DNA of 64,000 nucleotides, taken from Cenococcum geophilum 1.58 (lineage: Eukaryota > Ascomycota > Dothideomycetes > Gloniales > Gloniaceae). The notes under the pieces are model-generated. The model saw only the letters and a list, made by a program, of their open reading frames with translations, was not told where the DNA came from and did not search any database. The stretch covers positions 1,798,001 to 1,862,000 of the forward strand of contig KV748191.1 in NCBI GenBank assembly GCA_001692895.1, written 5' to 3'. A program made the position numbers and the translations under genes. Position 1 is the first letter of the stretch. Each line of letters begins with the position of its first letter. Shown in pieces: positions 24,901 to 37,539 of the stretch.

Positions 24901-27499
24901 TAACTATATTAAGGAAACTGTTTATCTTAAGCTTCCTTATTACGTATCTTTTACTACTTAGTTACGCCTTAATATCTAAATCTAGCTGTATTTAGATAGG
25001 GATATAGTCTAAGGCGAGTGCCTATTCTTCTTTAGGGTTATACCTTTTAAGTCTCTAGTATAGGCCTTCGTCTATAAATATAAGGTCAATTATACTTCTA
25101 GAGGTTCCTTATTACCATATAGTTGCTCCTAGGGGGGTAGCCAACTTAAGGCCCTAGGTGTCTATAGCTCTTAGTAGGCACTCTACCTATTAATTAGTAG
25201 CAATATAGATACCCCCCTACCGCGGGTAGTAGAGGTTTATGTTTCCTAGTAGGATAGACTCTATACCTTCGGTTTCTAGTAAGCTTATTACTAATATAAT
25301 ATTCTCTATTTATAGGACCCCTTTAACCCTAGGGTTATATATATTAATAATTTATACCGGTCCCCTATATATCTGGATTATTATAACTATAATATCTAGG
25401 TTAACTACCTGCTATAACTATAAGGATAGGCTAATAGCCTTACTAATTATAAAGCATACGCGTATAGCTGCTTTTGGTTTATATAGGAGCTAGAATCCTT
25501 AGGGGCAGTATATTAATTGTGTATAGGTGTTATAGTACGGCTCTTGTATAGTAAGGATATAGTATTTCTCTAGGTTTAGACTATTTAGTAAAGGCCTTGC
25601 AAGACGGTGGTTTATATTGCCGCAGTTATACTATATAATAGATAGGTAGCGGACCCCCAGCGAGGGTCCTTTGCCTCTCCTTTATTCCTCGCTTCTTCTA
25701 TTTCTACTTTCTCTAGGGTATTTAGAACTTCTATCTCTTGTATTTATACCCTAGTTACTACTTATTTTATATAGAGCTTTTTATTCCCGTGTCTTATGTT
25801 CCTATTAGCGCTTCTATATCTAAATCTGTTATTATCTCCGGTTCCTCCCCTATTCTTACTAGCTAGCTATACGCCCTTTATAGGTTAGCTGCAAATATTA
25901 TATTTACCGCGTTAAATCTAATTCTTAATTATCCTGGTCTTAAGCTTACTATAGCTGTCTATAGGGGTCTTCCTACTAGGCGTCCTCTCCCTTATATCCC
26001 CTGTAACCCTTATGTCCTTATATAGTCTAGTAATATCACACGGCGCCGCTTCTGGCCCGTTAAGGCTTGGGATGGCTAGCCTAGCCCCCTAATACTAAAG
26101 GTAGGAAACGCTGGAAAGGCACCTATATCCCCCTAACTTATTACCTATTATTTCTATTCGTATAACCTAGCGTACAGTTATTCCCGTAGCTGTTAAGCCC
26201 TTACCTTCCGCCTCCTATATTTAATGCAGTCTTCTCTCTCTTACGCCTTATATATACTTTAGTGGCAGTTTACGCATTTTATTTAGTCTTAATTTAAGCA
26301 GTATCTTATATTATGGGGGCCTATACAGTAGCCGCAGCATACCTATACTGCGCATGTGGATTAGGTGTATCCCTATTATACACAGCAGTAGCATTATTCT
26401 AGGCGTAGTCTATAGTTATAGAGCCTTGCGTTGTATATAAGGCCATTTATAATTATTCCTTTTTAGATAAAGAGTTTTTATATTCCTGGTGTATATATGC
26501 TAACGATAAGGGAGCCATATATTTAACCGGCGTCTCCCTAGCAAGTCTCTAGCGACCCTTATATCCTCTCGTTATTCTTATTATTTACTTAGTTTATATT
26601 TTCCTATTAAAGCCATTAGATTTAGGTAATCTTAAAGCCTAGTATAAGGCGTTCTATATGTTTTACTATCTTCTATATAGTTACTATATTGTCCGCCTAG
26701 CGTTCCTTTTCTACCCTAAGGCTTATAGGAACCGCTAGGACTTTAACTAGGTAGTCTTTACAGAGCACTTTTATGCTAATATATTCTCCTAGCCTATCCC
26801 CTACCCTTACNGCTNNTTCCTTTACCTATTNGTCCTTTAGGGTAACTCTAATATCTCCGCTCCTAAAGTATTGGACTACGACTATATTATAGACCTCTTT
26901 ACGAATCTCCGTAAGGACTTCTATTTCTAATTATCCCCTAAGCCCCTCTGCTTTTTCTATATTTAGTTATATTATAATTATATACCCAGTTATTATCTTA
27001 AGGGGGGTGGGTTCCCTATACTATAGAAGCGCGGCTACAGCGGCCTAGGTACGGTTCGCCGGTAAGGGGGGTTTTTATTTATTTTTAATTTTACTTAGCC
27101 GTTAGAGGATTTAATTAAGGGTTTGCTAAAGGGGCGCCTAAGGTTCGCTAGACTAGCGGAGCCATTCTACTAGCTATATTAGTTTATTATGGCTAATAGT
27201 TACTTCCCCACAATTTTAGATACTAGATGCGTCTAGTAGGCTTTATATTTTATTAGATGCCTTCTTAATAGAGGTATTTCCGCTTTATAGTGTGGTATTC
27301 GCCCGTCTTTGTTATAGAGGGCCGTTGTTAGGCGTGGATCTGGCGGTTACGCGCGAGTACAAGCCACCGTCGGTCGACGTATGCCTCCCCTGCGATGCAT
27401 GCATCTTAGGGGGATTCTCTGGGTGTTTTTCAGGGTTCTTTTTGGTTGGTTTTGGTCTTTTTGGGCCGGGTGCAGCAAGAGCTCCTCAGGTTATTAATT
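21943..27499 (-). mobile_element. LINE B (non-LTR retrotransposon), near full length, inside Gypsy A
   Basis: A minus-strand LINE of 5557 bp is framed by a perfect 16-bp target duplication, agctagtagattatat (21927-21942 and 27500-27515). Its 3' end, at the left, has an (ATT)n tail. ORF1 at about 26000-27000 has CCHC-type knuckles near 26240-26420. ORF2 has an endonuclease domain at about 24950-25700 (SIIDLIFIDEGLY; DYIPI where SDHIPI is expected). Its reverse transcriptase is at about 23000-24300 (GIL*GSPLLPILFLFF; catalytic box GFINNIN for FVDDVN). Both catalytic Asp are Asn. Ambiguous bases cluster at 22753-22848 and 26811-26831. It is distinct from the LINEs at 38611-64000. The 5' 200 bp is unusually GC-rich. 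Confidence 0.88.
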
Positions 27500-27515
27500 A
27501 GCTAGTAGATTATAT

Positions 27516-30500
27516 ATTATAGAACTATAAGATAGAGTTAAAACTAGGAACAAGTTTAAGGTTCTTTTTAACCTATTAAGCTTATATAAAAAGAATTAAG
27601 AGCACTTAAAGAGTTTGTCTAAGAAAACTTATAAAAGGGATATATTAGACTATTGTAGTTATTAGCGGGTTATCCAGTACTGTTTATACCAAAGAAGAAC
27701 AAAAAACTTAGGTTATGTATTAACTATTAATAGCTAAATAGCATTACTTAGAAGGATAGGTATTCTTTGCCCTTAATTAGCGAAATTTAAAATTGGATAG
27801 GTAATATATAAATCTTTATAAAGATAGATCTAAGATAGGTATACTATTAGATTAGAATTAAGGAAGTATAAGGGTTATTTTAGCCCTTACTCGGCTGCAT
27901 CGCCTAGGGGCTCTTAGGGGTCGCCAAGGCTAGCCTTCGGCTAGCCCTTGGCACCTCCTTATAAGCACCTCGGGCTTACAGCCCTTCCCTCCTTATTGGT
28001 TCGTCTCTGTACCTAGGCTATTGCCTACCCTTATTACTATATCGTCCTCTTCTATCAACTCCCTATATAACTCATGCTCGGCTTGCCTGCTCCCTACCGT
28101 ACACCCTAGCAATACTGCCTTATAGGAAGGCAATAAATAAAAGGCAGCCTTTAGGTTAAGAGAAGGACTATATAAGCTATTAGTTATGCAATTTGGATTA
28201 ACAAATATACTAGCAACATTTTAGAAATAAATTAATAGTGTATTAGGAGAGCACCTTAATAAGTTTATTATAGTATATCTTAACAACATTATTATCTACT
28301 TAATAACTAAGGAAGAGTATAGGGAATATATTAAATAGGTCTTAAGGAGACTATAAAAAGAATAAATGCTAGTAGTAATTAAGAAATGCGAGTTCTTTAT
28401 AAGGAAGACTAATTTTATTAGATTTATTATTAAACTAGAATATATTAGTATAGACCTAAAGAAGATTAAAGCTATAGTAAATTAGTAGGAACTAGGGAAT
28501 GTAATATAATTAAGGTTATTTTTAGGGTTTTGTAACTACTATAGAAGGTTTATAGTATAGTAGTTAAAGAATATTAAACCATTTACTAGGCTTATAAAGA
28601 AAGAGAAACTATAGGCATAGGAAAATAAATAAAAGAACTTAATAGAAGATAAGTTAAATAGGCAGTGATACTTATAGAATACTATTTTAAGATTTAGTAT
28701 ACTAAGGGAACTAAAAATATAAGAGCAGACGTACTTAGTAGAAAGGCTAAACTATAAGGCAATAAGAAACTATTAAGAGTAATGCTATATAGAGATAAGG
28801 ACGGATGGATTAGATATAACTACCCTAAGCTAGTAGTAACTTAAGAAAATAATAAACTAAAAAGGGTCTATAAGACACTAGAAAGCTTTTAGGTATAAAG
28901 TATTTTAAAAGCATAGCTAAAAGATCTATAGATGGATATATATAAAAATTAAGAAGTAAAGTATATCCTAAAAAGTATAGCAGAGCATTTTATANAAGAT
29001 TTTTATAAGGGAATAACTTAAGGACACAATGGAGTAATAGGCTTAGTATTAAGACTTTAAGAAGAATATATTATTAACGGAATCTAAAATATTATAAGAA
29101 AAGTAATAAAGGAATATTTAGATTACTAAAGGAATAAACTAATAAGGCATAAGCCGTATGGAGGGCTATAACCTATTAAAATACTAGAGAGACCATAGGA
29201 GGTTATATTATAGGACTTTATTATTAAGTTACTAAAATTAAAAGATCCTATTACTAGATAGGAGTATAATGTAATCTTAGTAATAGTAAATAAGTTAACT
29301 AAGTAGGGCTACTTTATAGCATATATAGAAGAAATCTTAGTAGAAGATATCGCTAAAATCTATATTAAGGAAGTGTTTATAAGATATAGAGCACTAAGTA
29401 AGATTATATCGGACAAAGATCTAAGATTTATAGCAGTATTTTAGGAGGTATTTTTAGCGGAATAAGGAGTTTAAGCAGCAACTTCTACCGTATATTATCC
29501 GCAGATAGACAGTTAAATGGAAAGGTTAAATTAGACACTAGAATAGTATTTAAGGCACTATATTAACTACGTACAGAGCAATTAGGTATTATTATTACTA
29601 GTTATATAGTTTATATATAATGCAACACTATAAAAAGGAATAGGCATATTACTATTTAAGGAAAATTACGGATATAAGCTAAAAAAATTATTATTACCGT
29701 AATAAGCAAAGAAAATAAGTAGTATAGCTAAAGAAAAAATAAAGATACTAATAAATCTTTATATAGACCTTATAGAATCAATAAAGAAAGTATAAGAAAG
29801 AATAAAAAGGTATTATAATACTAAGAGATCTAAGGGACCAGATCTTAAGGAGGGAGATAAAATATAGCTACTATACAAAAATTTTAAGAGTAGATAACTA
29901 AGTAAGAAGTTAAACTATATTAGACTAGGACCTTTTAAAATTACCTAAAGAATTTCACCAGTTATATTTAAGTTAAACTTACTAGCTAGGATAAAGATCT
30001 ACCCTATATAGTATATCGCAATACTAGAGCTAGTATACGGAAATATTAAGCCATTAGTTTATAAGGCAGATATATACAGAGGATAAGAAGAAGATAAATA
30101 GTAAGTTTTAAAGATCGTTAGCTATAAGGACATTAATAACAAAATATAGTACGAGGTTAAGTAGATAGGCTATACTAAGACTACTTAGGAACCACTATAA
30201 AATCTAAAAAACGCTATAAAAAAGGTATAGAAGTATTAGAAAAGATTAGGTTAGGCAGTATTAATAAAAAAGGATCGCTAAAAAAAATAAGTTACCTAAG
30301 GGGAACCTAAGAAGAGTAGTTGCCGAACTACTTAGATCTATTTCCTTCTTAGTTAAAAAAGAATCCGTTTTTTTATTACTAAGTTCCTATAAATCTTATT
30401 TTATAAGTTTTTACTTTTTAAAATGAACCTTTTTATAACCCTTTTTAAAATAGATTAACTAAGTAGACGCTGCAAGACAAGACTTAAGGGCCCTTTATTA

Positions 30501-30870
30501 AGCATCGGCAGCCTCCTATTTAGTATTACGTAAATAGTATAACTCCGCTAGGATAACTAACAGTTTATTATCTAGCTGCGTAGCAGTAGATTAAATATAA
30601 GACCCTAAAATAAATTAGTTAAGGAACTAGATAACTATTAAGAGTAATAAATCGCGTATATTTAGCATTAAAGATAGAGTAAATATTACAGGATAAATAA
30701 ATATTTGCTTTAGTGCACTTTAAGTAAAAGGACGGCTATTATAAAGATAGGCTTACTAATATAATATAAACCAACCCCTCTTTTAAACAGCGAGAATATA
30801 GATATAGTATAATCTCATTAAGAGACAATATCGCAGCGACAGTATAAGCACGACGAGTAGTTAAAGAAGA
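27516..30870 (+). pseudogene. Gypsy A pol: reverse transcriptase, integrase, chromodomain
   Basis: Continuation of Gypsy A after LINE B. RT spans about 27580-28560: VLFIPKKNKKLRL, then after the 258-bp insert KAAFRLREGLYKLLVMQFGL and IVYLNNIIIY, where family members read VYLDDILIY. Integrase spans about 28990-29650: HNGVIGLVL, RNKLIRHKPYG, ISDKDLRF and PQIDSQMERLNQTLE; the core D, D and E are still present. GDKI*LLYKNFKSRQLSKKL follows at about 29854. A chromodomain at about 30110-30215 reads YEVK*IGYTKTT*EPLQNLK, which fits the VKWxGY...TWEP signature with TGG-to-TAG changes. It would have cut and integrated DNA, guided to modified chromatin. Confidence 0.88.
27867..28124. mobile_element. 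258-bp GC-rich insertion in Gypsy A RT, with central hairpin
   Basis: The RT frame of Gypsy A (RIKEG...KAAF) is broken exactly here. The word ggaag flanks the insert on both sides (27862-27866 and 28125-28129), a 5-bp target duplication. The insert starts tataagg and ends ccttata, and contains a strong hairpin at 27923-27952 (gccaaggctagcc / ggctagcccttggc). It has no coding potential and is clearly less AT-rich than its host. It is too short to be a good RIP target, or arrived later. I do not recognise the family. Confidence 0.7.
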
Positions 30871-30885
30871 AGAAGAAGCTTTAGG

Positions 30886-31077
30886 TGTTACGGCTTATAT
30901 AAATGCCTCTAAACCGAAGCTTGTAGAATGCTGTATTACGAAAATACTAAGCTAAGAAGAAGAGGAGAGGTATATATAGGACGTAGAGGCGTAACATATA
31001 CGCGTTATAACGCCAAGTCCTTAGCCGAACCCCTAACTAGACTCCCTGTCCAGGTTACGCGTTACAGTGCCATAATA
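30886..31077 (-). repeat. Gypsy C 3' LTR
   Basis: The 192-bp LTR on the left end begins tgttacgg. The word cgcgttataacgcc occurs within it. It pairs with 36805-36996. Confidence 0.92.
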
Positions 31078-31339
31078 TTACCCCCCCCTTTAAAAGAAAG
31101 CCTGCCTTTAGGCTTTATTAGAAACAAAGTAAAACTAGAGAAAAGGAGACGTAAGTACGTTTAGACTAAGTATATAAGGCGACCGTAGGTTACATAGAAG
31201 CGCTAAAGCGGAAAGGGTAGCCGCTAAAACTCTTAGCAAGGATCTGGCTAATTAGAGAACTTTAACTGGCGGTTGAAGTTCCTAAATATCTAAAGGCCTT
31301 ATATAATGCGTAAATCTAGGTGGCCGTATATTATAGTAG

Positions 31340-34300
31340 GCTTCGTTCCTTAGGCCTTGGGGTATTCTTATCTCTATACTCTTCCGGTAACTTATTATCT
31401 TTATTATACTAATATTCCATCTACTTATCTAGGTACTTTAGGGGTCTAGGTAAGTTAGGGTATTAATTATAAAACTCTTTAAGCTTTTAGGGGCAGCCTA
31501 TAAAGTTCTAAGTGGGGTACTAGGTTAGGTCTAGGTTATAGCCCTTCTATTAGATACGGTATTTTAGCGCTCCTCGCACTAGCTTATATGCTAGTATTTC
31601 CTTAACTTCCTATTTATTATCGCCACTAACTTAAATTAGTAGGGGAGGCTTGTTCTTTTGCCCGGGTAATAGGTTACTTATAGCTTTCCGTAACCTATCC
31701 GGCAAGAAAATAGAGTAAACTCTAATTAAATCTAAGAGCTTTACCTTATATAAGTTGCCTACTTTCTCTAGAACCTCGTACGGTCCTATTATCTAGTAGT
31801 TTAGCTTACGGCTAGGCCACTTAGTTCTTTAATTCTTTATTATAACCTAAACCCTATTACTAGGGGCAAAGTTAGGTTCCTGGCGGTGTTTATTTACTTA
31901 CTGTTTTATTAACTTTTGGGCTTTTTTTAAGTTCTTATAGGCTACCGTCTAGGCCTCTTCTAAGCGTTTAGTGTACTGCTGGGCCTTACTATAGGATAGT
32001 TTCTTGCGTATAGTTTAGGGTTCTTTCGATCTTTTCTAGTTAAAGCTTATATAGGGTAAGTAGCCTATTTCTAGCTAAATAGGGGCAAACCCTATAGAGT
32101 TATAGGGTAGGATTGCTTAGGCATAGTTTATTAGGGGGAGTAGTTTAGACTAGTTATCCTAAAAGTAGTTAATAAAGGGCCGGAGTCTCTAGTCTAAATA
32201 CTAATTTATAATCTCTATCTAACCGTTTATCTAAGAGTAATACGCTATAAAGAGCTTTAGCTTAATGCCTAAGATCTAGGTAAACTCGTTCTAGAAGGCT
32301 AATATAAACTATAGCCCGCGATTAGATATAATAGTATCTAGCAGTCCATAAATTCGGTAGACGTAGTAGATATATAGCTAGGCCGCCTCTTTAGCATTAA
32401 TATTTTTATAGTAGGGGATTAAGAATAGGCGCTTGCTAAAGCGGTTAACTAGGATTATAACTATATTATATCCATTATAGTCTATAGGTAGTTTATAGAA
32501 GTCTATAAAGACATATTACTAGGGGCGCTCTAGTATTAGGAGCGGTTTTAGTAGTCCTAGGGTCTTATTTCGTAGGATTATAGCTCTTTAGTAGTTGTCG
32601 CAGTTCCGTATATATTAATTAATATCTATAGCTATCTTAGGCTAGTAGTAGCGGCCGCTAATAATTTTATGGGTCTTGTTTTTACTAGAGTATACCGTAG
32701 AGACCTAGTAATAGGCTTCGCGAATTAGTTTAGTCTATAAATTATTAACGTTGGGGACTATAAGCCGCTCTTAATATAGGAGCAATCCTTCCTCTGTTTT
32801 AAGATTGGGGTTTTCTCTTATAGCTTAATTACAGAGGGCCTTTAGGGCGTTAGCCGTGCGGTTTATAGTTAGAAGGCGGTTAATTAGCCCTATTAGTTTA
32901 TCTAAGGACTCCTCTATTAGTGCTAGCTTGTTTTACTAGAAGTTTAGCTCCTTAAGGATCCGCGGGTTAAGCTATTCGGGATAGAGAAGCGCGCGCGTCC
33001 GGTATTAGGTCTTTAGCTTATTCTAGGGTTCTATATCTTGTTCTCTTTAAGTTAGGGTATTAGCCTTAGAGTTTTGCTTACTAGAATAATATATAATCGT
33101 AAAGAAGAATTAGGAGAGTACTTTAGCCTACTAGGCTTGCTATTTAGTAAGCTACTTTATAGTTATAAAGTACTCTATGGCCTTATAATCTATATATATC
33201 TTAATCTGGGAGTTTGTACCTTTAAGCTCCGCGCGCTATTAGGATAGCGATTAAATAATAGCTAGCATTTCTTTATCGTGTATTTTATAGTTATACTTAG
33301 CTAGGTCTATTATTTTTAAGAAGAAGGCGATAGGGTACTATTTACCGTCCTAATATAGCTATAATAGGATTCCCGCTATAACCCTATTAGAAGCGTCCGT
33401 TTCTAACATTAATTTAAGGTCTAGGTTATAGTAATAAAGGATTAGGGAAGAGATAAGCCGCTCTTTTAACTCTTTAAAGGCTTTTATATAGTTACTATTA
33501 AAAATAAAGGGCGTGTCTTTTTGGGTAAGTTATATAAGAGGCTTAGCTATAACTCTATAGTTACGGATAAACCAGTAGTAGAAGTTATAAAAACTAAGGA
33601 AGGACTAGATCCCTTTTACGGTATAAGGGGGTTTCTAGTTATAAATTATTTTAACCTTCTTAGGATTAACTTTAATTCCTTCTATAGTAACGATAAACCT
33701 AAGGTACTTTATACGTTTTACTCCGAATTCGCATTTCTTAATATTTATCTATAAGCCTACGTTCCGTAGTCTCTCTAGGACCTTCTTTATATAAACTTTA
33801 TACTTAAGTTCGTCGTCTAAGTATATAAGGATGTTGTCTAGGTATACTATACAGAATTTATTAAGGTAGTTAAAAAGGACATTATTTATATACCTTTGGT
33901 ATATAGCTGGCCCATTTATTAGTTTAAAAGGAAGGACTTTATATTTATAGGACCCGTAACGGGTATAGAACGTTATTAAGTTTTTAGATATAGGGTTTAT
34001 TCTAATTTAGTAGAAAGCTTAGCGGATATTAAGTTTAGTAAAGATCTTTACCTAGCTTAGACGTGTAAGGGTCTCGTCTATTAAAGGAATGGGATACTAA
34101 TCCTTTTAAGTAATAGTGTTTAGCTTTTAGTAGTCAATATAGAAGTAAAGGCCTCTATTAGGCTTTTTTATAAATAGGATAGGGTAAGTAAAAGGGGCTT
34201 AGCTTGGCTTAATAAACCCCTTATTAAGGTTCTTAATTAAGTACTACTTTATTGCTTTTAGCTTGTTTATTAATTATTAGTATAAAGGGCTATATCCTAG

Positions 34301-36573
34301 CGAGTTATTAGCTTCTAATTAAATCCTATAATTATATGTCTAGTAAGAAGGTAACTTATCTAAAGCCGCCTTTAAGAATGCATTCTTATATCCCGTATAA
34401 GTAGTAGGGAGGAGGCGTTTAACTAGTTCCTTATTAGTTTCCTTAGCTAGCTTTTCTTCCCTCTTATTAATAATCTGGTTAATTTTATATAAGCTAGTTA
34501 TAAAGACCTTGTTGTTTCTCCTATATATATTAAAGTGGAATATTATAGCGCTAATTACCGCGATATCTACTATAGGGGGGTTGCGTAATAATAGGGGTGT
34601 ATAGGACCTTAGGGGCTTCTAGGGTAAAGGCGTTATTATCGCTCCTCTTAGCTCCTGTCACATCTTTTAAAGGTTATCTCTTATGTCCTATCGGTATATT
34701 CTCTTCTATATTAGTTAAATCTGCGTAATTTAGATGTAATTTACGTCGCTATCTATCCTACTACCGTATATAGAGTCCTTATTAACCGTAGCGCTCTAGG
34801 GGAGTATCTTTGTTAGTATAAAAGAGTTCCTTCCGGCCTCGCGACGGGCATCTTCTTAGGCGAAGGCTAGGTCGCGGTCCCTAATATCCTACTAATAGGT
34901 AGGGTTAGCCCTCGCGGCTAGTGTCTTGCGGTCGGTTCGGATTTCCCTAATAAAGGAAGGTAATTTCGGTCTATCCTCTAGCTAGATAAATTGTCTTTAT
35001 TATATATTTAGCTAAATATTAAAATAGGACATCTATTTTTGGCTAAGGATTATATTATAGGACCCTAGGTTTAGGATGCAAAAGGGGATATTATACTAGC
35101 GTCGTCCGTTAAGAGCGATATGTAATTTTAAAACGTGGGTAACCGGCTTACCAGCCTAACCATTATATGCTCTTACTTAGATAGGCTTTTCTAGTTTAGT
35201 GGCTTTTATATTTAGAAACTTAGTAACGTTATTTATATAGGCAGTATTTATAAAGGTAAAACTATTTGCTCTAGTGTTAATAAGGGCGGTTATATTAACA
35301 CTATATCTATTTTAAGATACTATATATAGAACCGTAAAGTATTTTCTACCCATTAACTAACTTAGATTAATCTCTTTAAGATTAATAGGGTACCCTAGGG
35401 GGGAGTCTTTCCCTAGGGTTTTTCTTTTCCTGACTCGTTAGACGTTTCTCCTTCTTCTATCTCCTTAATATTGCCTATATCCTTTAGCTCTAGGTAAGAT
35501 AAAGTAAAGTAACCCTTCTTATCGCAGTTATAGTATATAGCCGAGGTAGGGTTAATCGGAGTATTGCGGCGAGTACTAGTTAATGGCGTAGTACGTAGCT
35601 AATCGGGCGTTGCTCGCTAGTGCGTAGTTATAACCGCTTTTGGTATAAGAGTAGTCGTAACTTATCTTCCTACTCTAGCTCCTATAGGTATAGCTAGCGA
35701 GTTCTAGTCGCCATAAAGTTACTTCTACTAATTAGGATAGGCTTTAATCCGCTTTAGTTCTAAGTCTAATAATAGGTAATAAGCTACAAGTTTATCGTAA
35801 GTTAGTAAGTTGTTTAAGGTTATAGCAATCTTCTCTTATAGCTAAATTGTTAGCTTATTGTATAGGTCTAATTAGTAATTCTTAAGGGAAACCTAGCCTT
35901 CTCCCGTAAGGTATAGGAATTAAGTCTAGAATTTAGTAAAGGGTTAGTTTAGTTTTATTATTAGGCGATTATAGTTATACCGGGCGTCCTATACTTTGTT
36001 TAGGTTAATATAGATAGCCGCTAGGTACCGTATTATCTCGTTAATAGATATAAATTGGATAGGGGAATTGTCCTTAAACTTAGCTTAGAGGTGCCGTTGG
36101 GCGTCCCTAGTGGTTTAACTAAAGAGGTAGAGTATTTTAGCTTCTTTAGAAAGGAAATAGTTATAATTAATACGGAGCTTTCCTCGTACTTAAATCCTCT
36201 AATTCTTAAAGGTAGGGTCTATCCTATTAGATAGTAGTAGGGGGTTAAGGAGCTTAATGGACTTTAATTGCTTCGTTATTATATTCGTACTCCCTAGTAT
36301 ATTATATTTAGTAAAGTAAATAGGTCGGCTAGGGCTTTAAGAAGGGGAAGTTAGGCTATTTTATAGGGCCGTAAGGCTTTCTAGGATCTCTTATAGGGTC
36401 TCTTATATATTTCTTGCTTTAAGACGATCGGCTTCCTGGCTAGCTATAAGGGCGCGAATCTACTCGCGTACGTCTACGACGTTATTATTATCTTTAATTT
36501 CTGATCCTAATTAGATCTTAGGTTTCTCTCGGATAGAGGCAGCTCTCTTAAATAAGCTTGCTTTAGGCGCCAT
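31340..36573 (-). pseudogene. Gypsy C gag-pol, RIP-degraded
   Basis: On the minus strand the ATG is at 36573-36571 (MAPKASLFKRAASIREKPKI). A Gag knuckle at about 35480-35545 reads YYNCDKKGYFTLSYLE: two Cys and the His of CX2CX4HX4C have become Tyr. The protease at about 35200-35290 reads ALINTRANSFTFINTAYI (NTRA for DTGA). RT is at about 33750-34150: RYGSYKYKVLPFKL and IVYLDNILIYLDDEL, one catalytic Asp being Asn. Integrase is at about 32200-32900. A chromodomain-like end at about 31360-31560 reads GYNLDLT*YPT*NFIGCP. Stops are almost all at Trp/Gln. Gag and pol appear to share one frame, as in single-ORF chromoviruses, but I could not verify this through every stop. Confidence 0.8.
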
Positions 36574-36804
36574 CGTTAGCTTCCTAAGGTTTATTAGTAT
36601 TATATACTTTAGTTTTAATTCTAGGGGTATAGGTTTAGTCCTATCTGGCTTATAAGGTAGGATATTATTTAGGCCTTCCTAGGCAATATAGAGTTGTTTT
36701 AGTATCTAAGTATAGCGCGTTAACGCGTTATTATAGACGAAGTTTCTTTTAGGGTGGGATATTATTAAGGCCTTCCTAGGCAATATAGGGTGAGCTTAGT
36801 ATAA

Positions 36805-36996
36805 TGTTATGGCTCGTACAAATGCCTCTAAACTAAAGCTTGTAGAATGCTGTATTACGAAGATACTAAGCTAAGGAGAAGAGGAGAGGTATATATAAGA
36901 GGTAGAGGCGTAATATATACGCGTTATAACGCCAAGTCCTTAGCCGAACCCCTAACTAGACTCCCTGTCCAGGTTACGCGTTATAGTGCCGTAACA
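36805..36996 (-). repeat. Gypsy C 5' LTR
   Basis: The 192-bp LTR at the right end of C begins tgttatgg, ends gtaaca, and is followed by ttagg. Confidence 0.92.
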
Positions 36997-37112
36997 TTAG
37001 GTATAATAAGCAATAATATTAACTAAATTAATTAGACGGATATTATACCTCTAGTAAACAACTTAGAGATATTAGGAATCTTTAAGGATAAAAATAAAGA
37101 GGAGGGAAATAG

Positions 37113-37532
37113 TATTACGGACGCTTTAAGTATAATATTATAACTACTTAGAGAGGAGTTAAAAGAAGCTAGTTAGTTAATATAGGCACGGTCTAAAATA
37201 GAGCCGATAGAGCTATATAACGAGGAATAGTAACTAAGGCTATATAATGTAATCTATATAATTTATAGGATCTATATAATCTATAATAGAGTAAATAGAG
37301 TATACGTACCTTACGTATAAAGGGGATTTCTTAAGAGTACGGTTATATATTTAAATGACCACAGTCCCTACCTAAATAGTTCTCTCCTTTATAGTAAATC
37401 TTAGAATATAATTAGAGTTAATCTATTAGGTAACTACTCTACTAGTTATATTTATATTGTTAACTATTCTATACCTATATGCCTAGCCTATTAACAAGCC
37501 CACCGTAGTATTTCCTATAAGGCTTTATTATA
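37113..37532 (+). repeat. Gypsy A 3' LTR
   Basis: The 420-bp partner of 15367-15786 begins tattacgg (TG changed to TA). It is followed by the target duplication taagg. Confidence 0.92.
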
Positions 37533-37539
37533 TAAGGCC

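Larger units (their letters stand above)
30886..36996 (-). mobile_element. Gypsy element C (chromovirus), complete, inside Gypsy A
   Basis: A 6111-bp element has 192-bp LTRs (30886-31077 and 36805-36996) and a perfect 5-bp target duplication ttagg (30881-30885 and 36997-37001). It is read on the minus strand, so the 5' LTR is at the right. Directly inside the left LTR (31078-31101) the minus strand carries a polypurine tract, gaaagcctt-like purines ending in ggggggggtaa, marking the 3' end. The order from right to left is Gag, protease, RT, integrase, chromodomain. It is heavily RIPed and opposite in sense to its host A. Confidence 0.93.
15367..37532 (+). mobile_element. Chromodomain Gypsy element A, 22 kb with four nested insertions
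   Basis: Two 420-bp LTRs (15367-15786 and 37113-37532) and a 5-bp target duplication, taagg (15362-15366 and 37533-37537), delimit one element. Removing the gag-only LTR element, the minus-strand LINE, the 258-bp insert, Gypsy C and their target duplications leaves about 7.5 kb, normal for a Ty3/Gypsy element. A purine tract aaagaggagggaaatag ends at 37112, right before the 3' LTR, as expected for second-strand priming. The order Gag, RT, integrase, chromodomain makes it a chromovirus. Everything coding is RIP-degraded. Confidence 0.93.

Noticed and set aside
33521-33754. 77-codon plus-strand frame.
   Set aside because: It is antisense to the Gypsy C reverse transcriptase.
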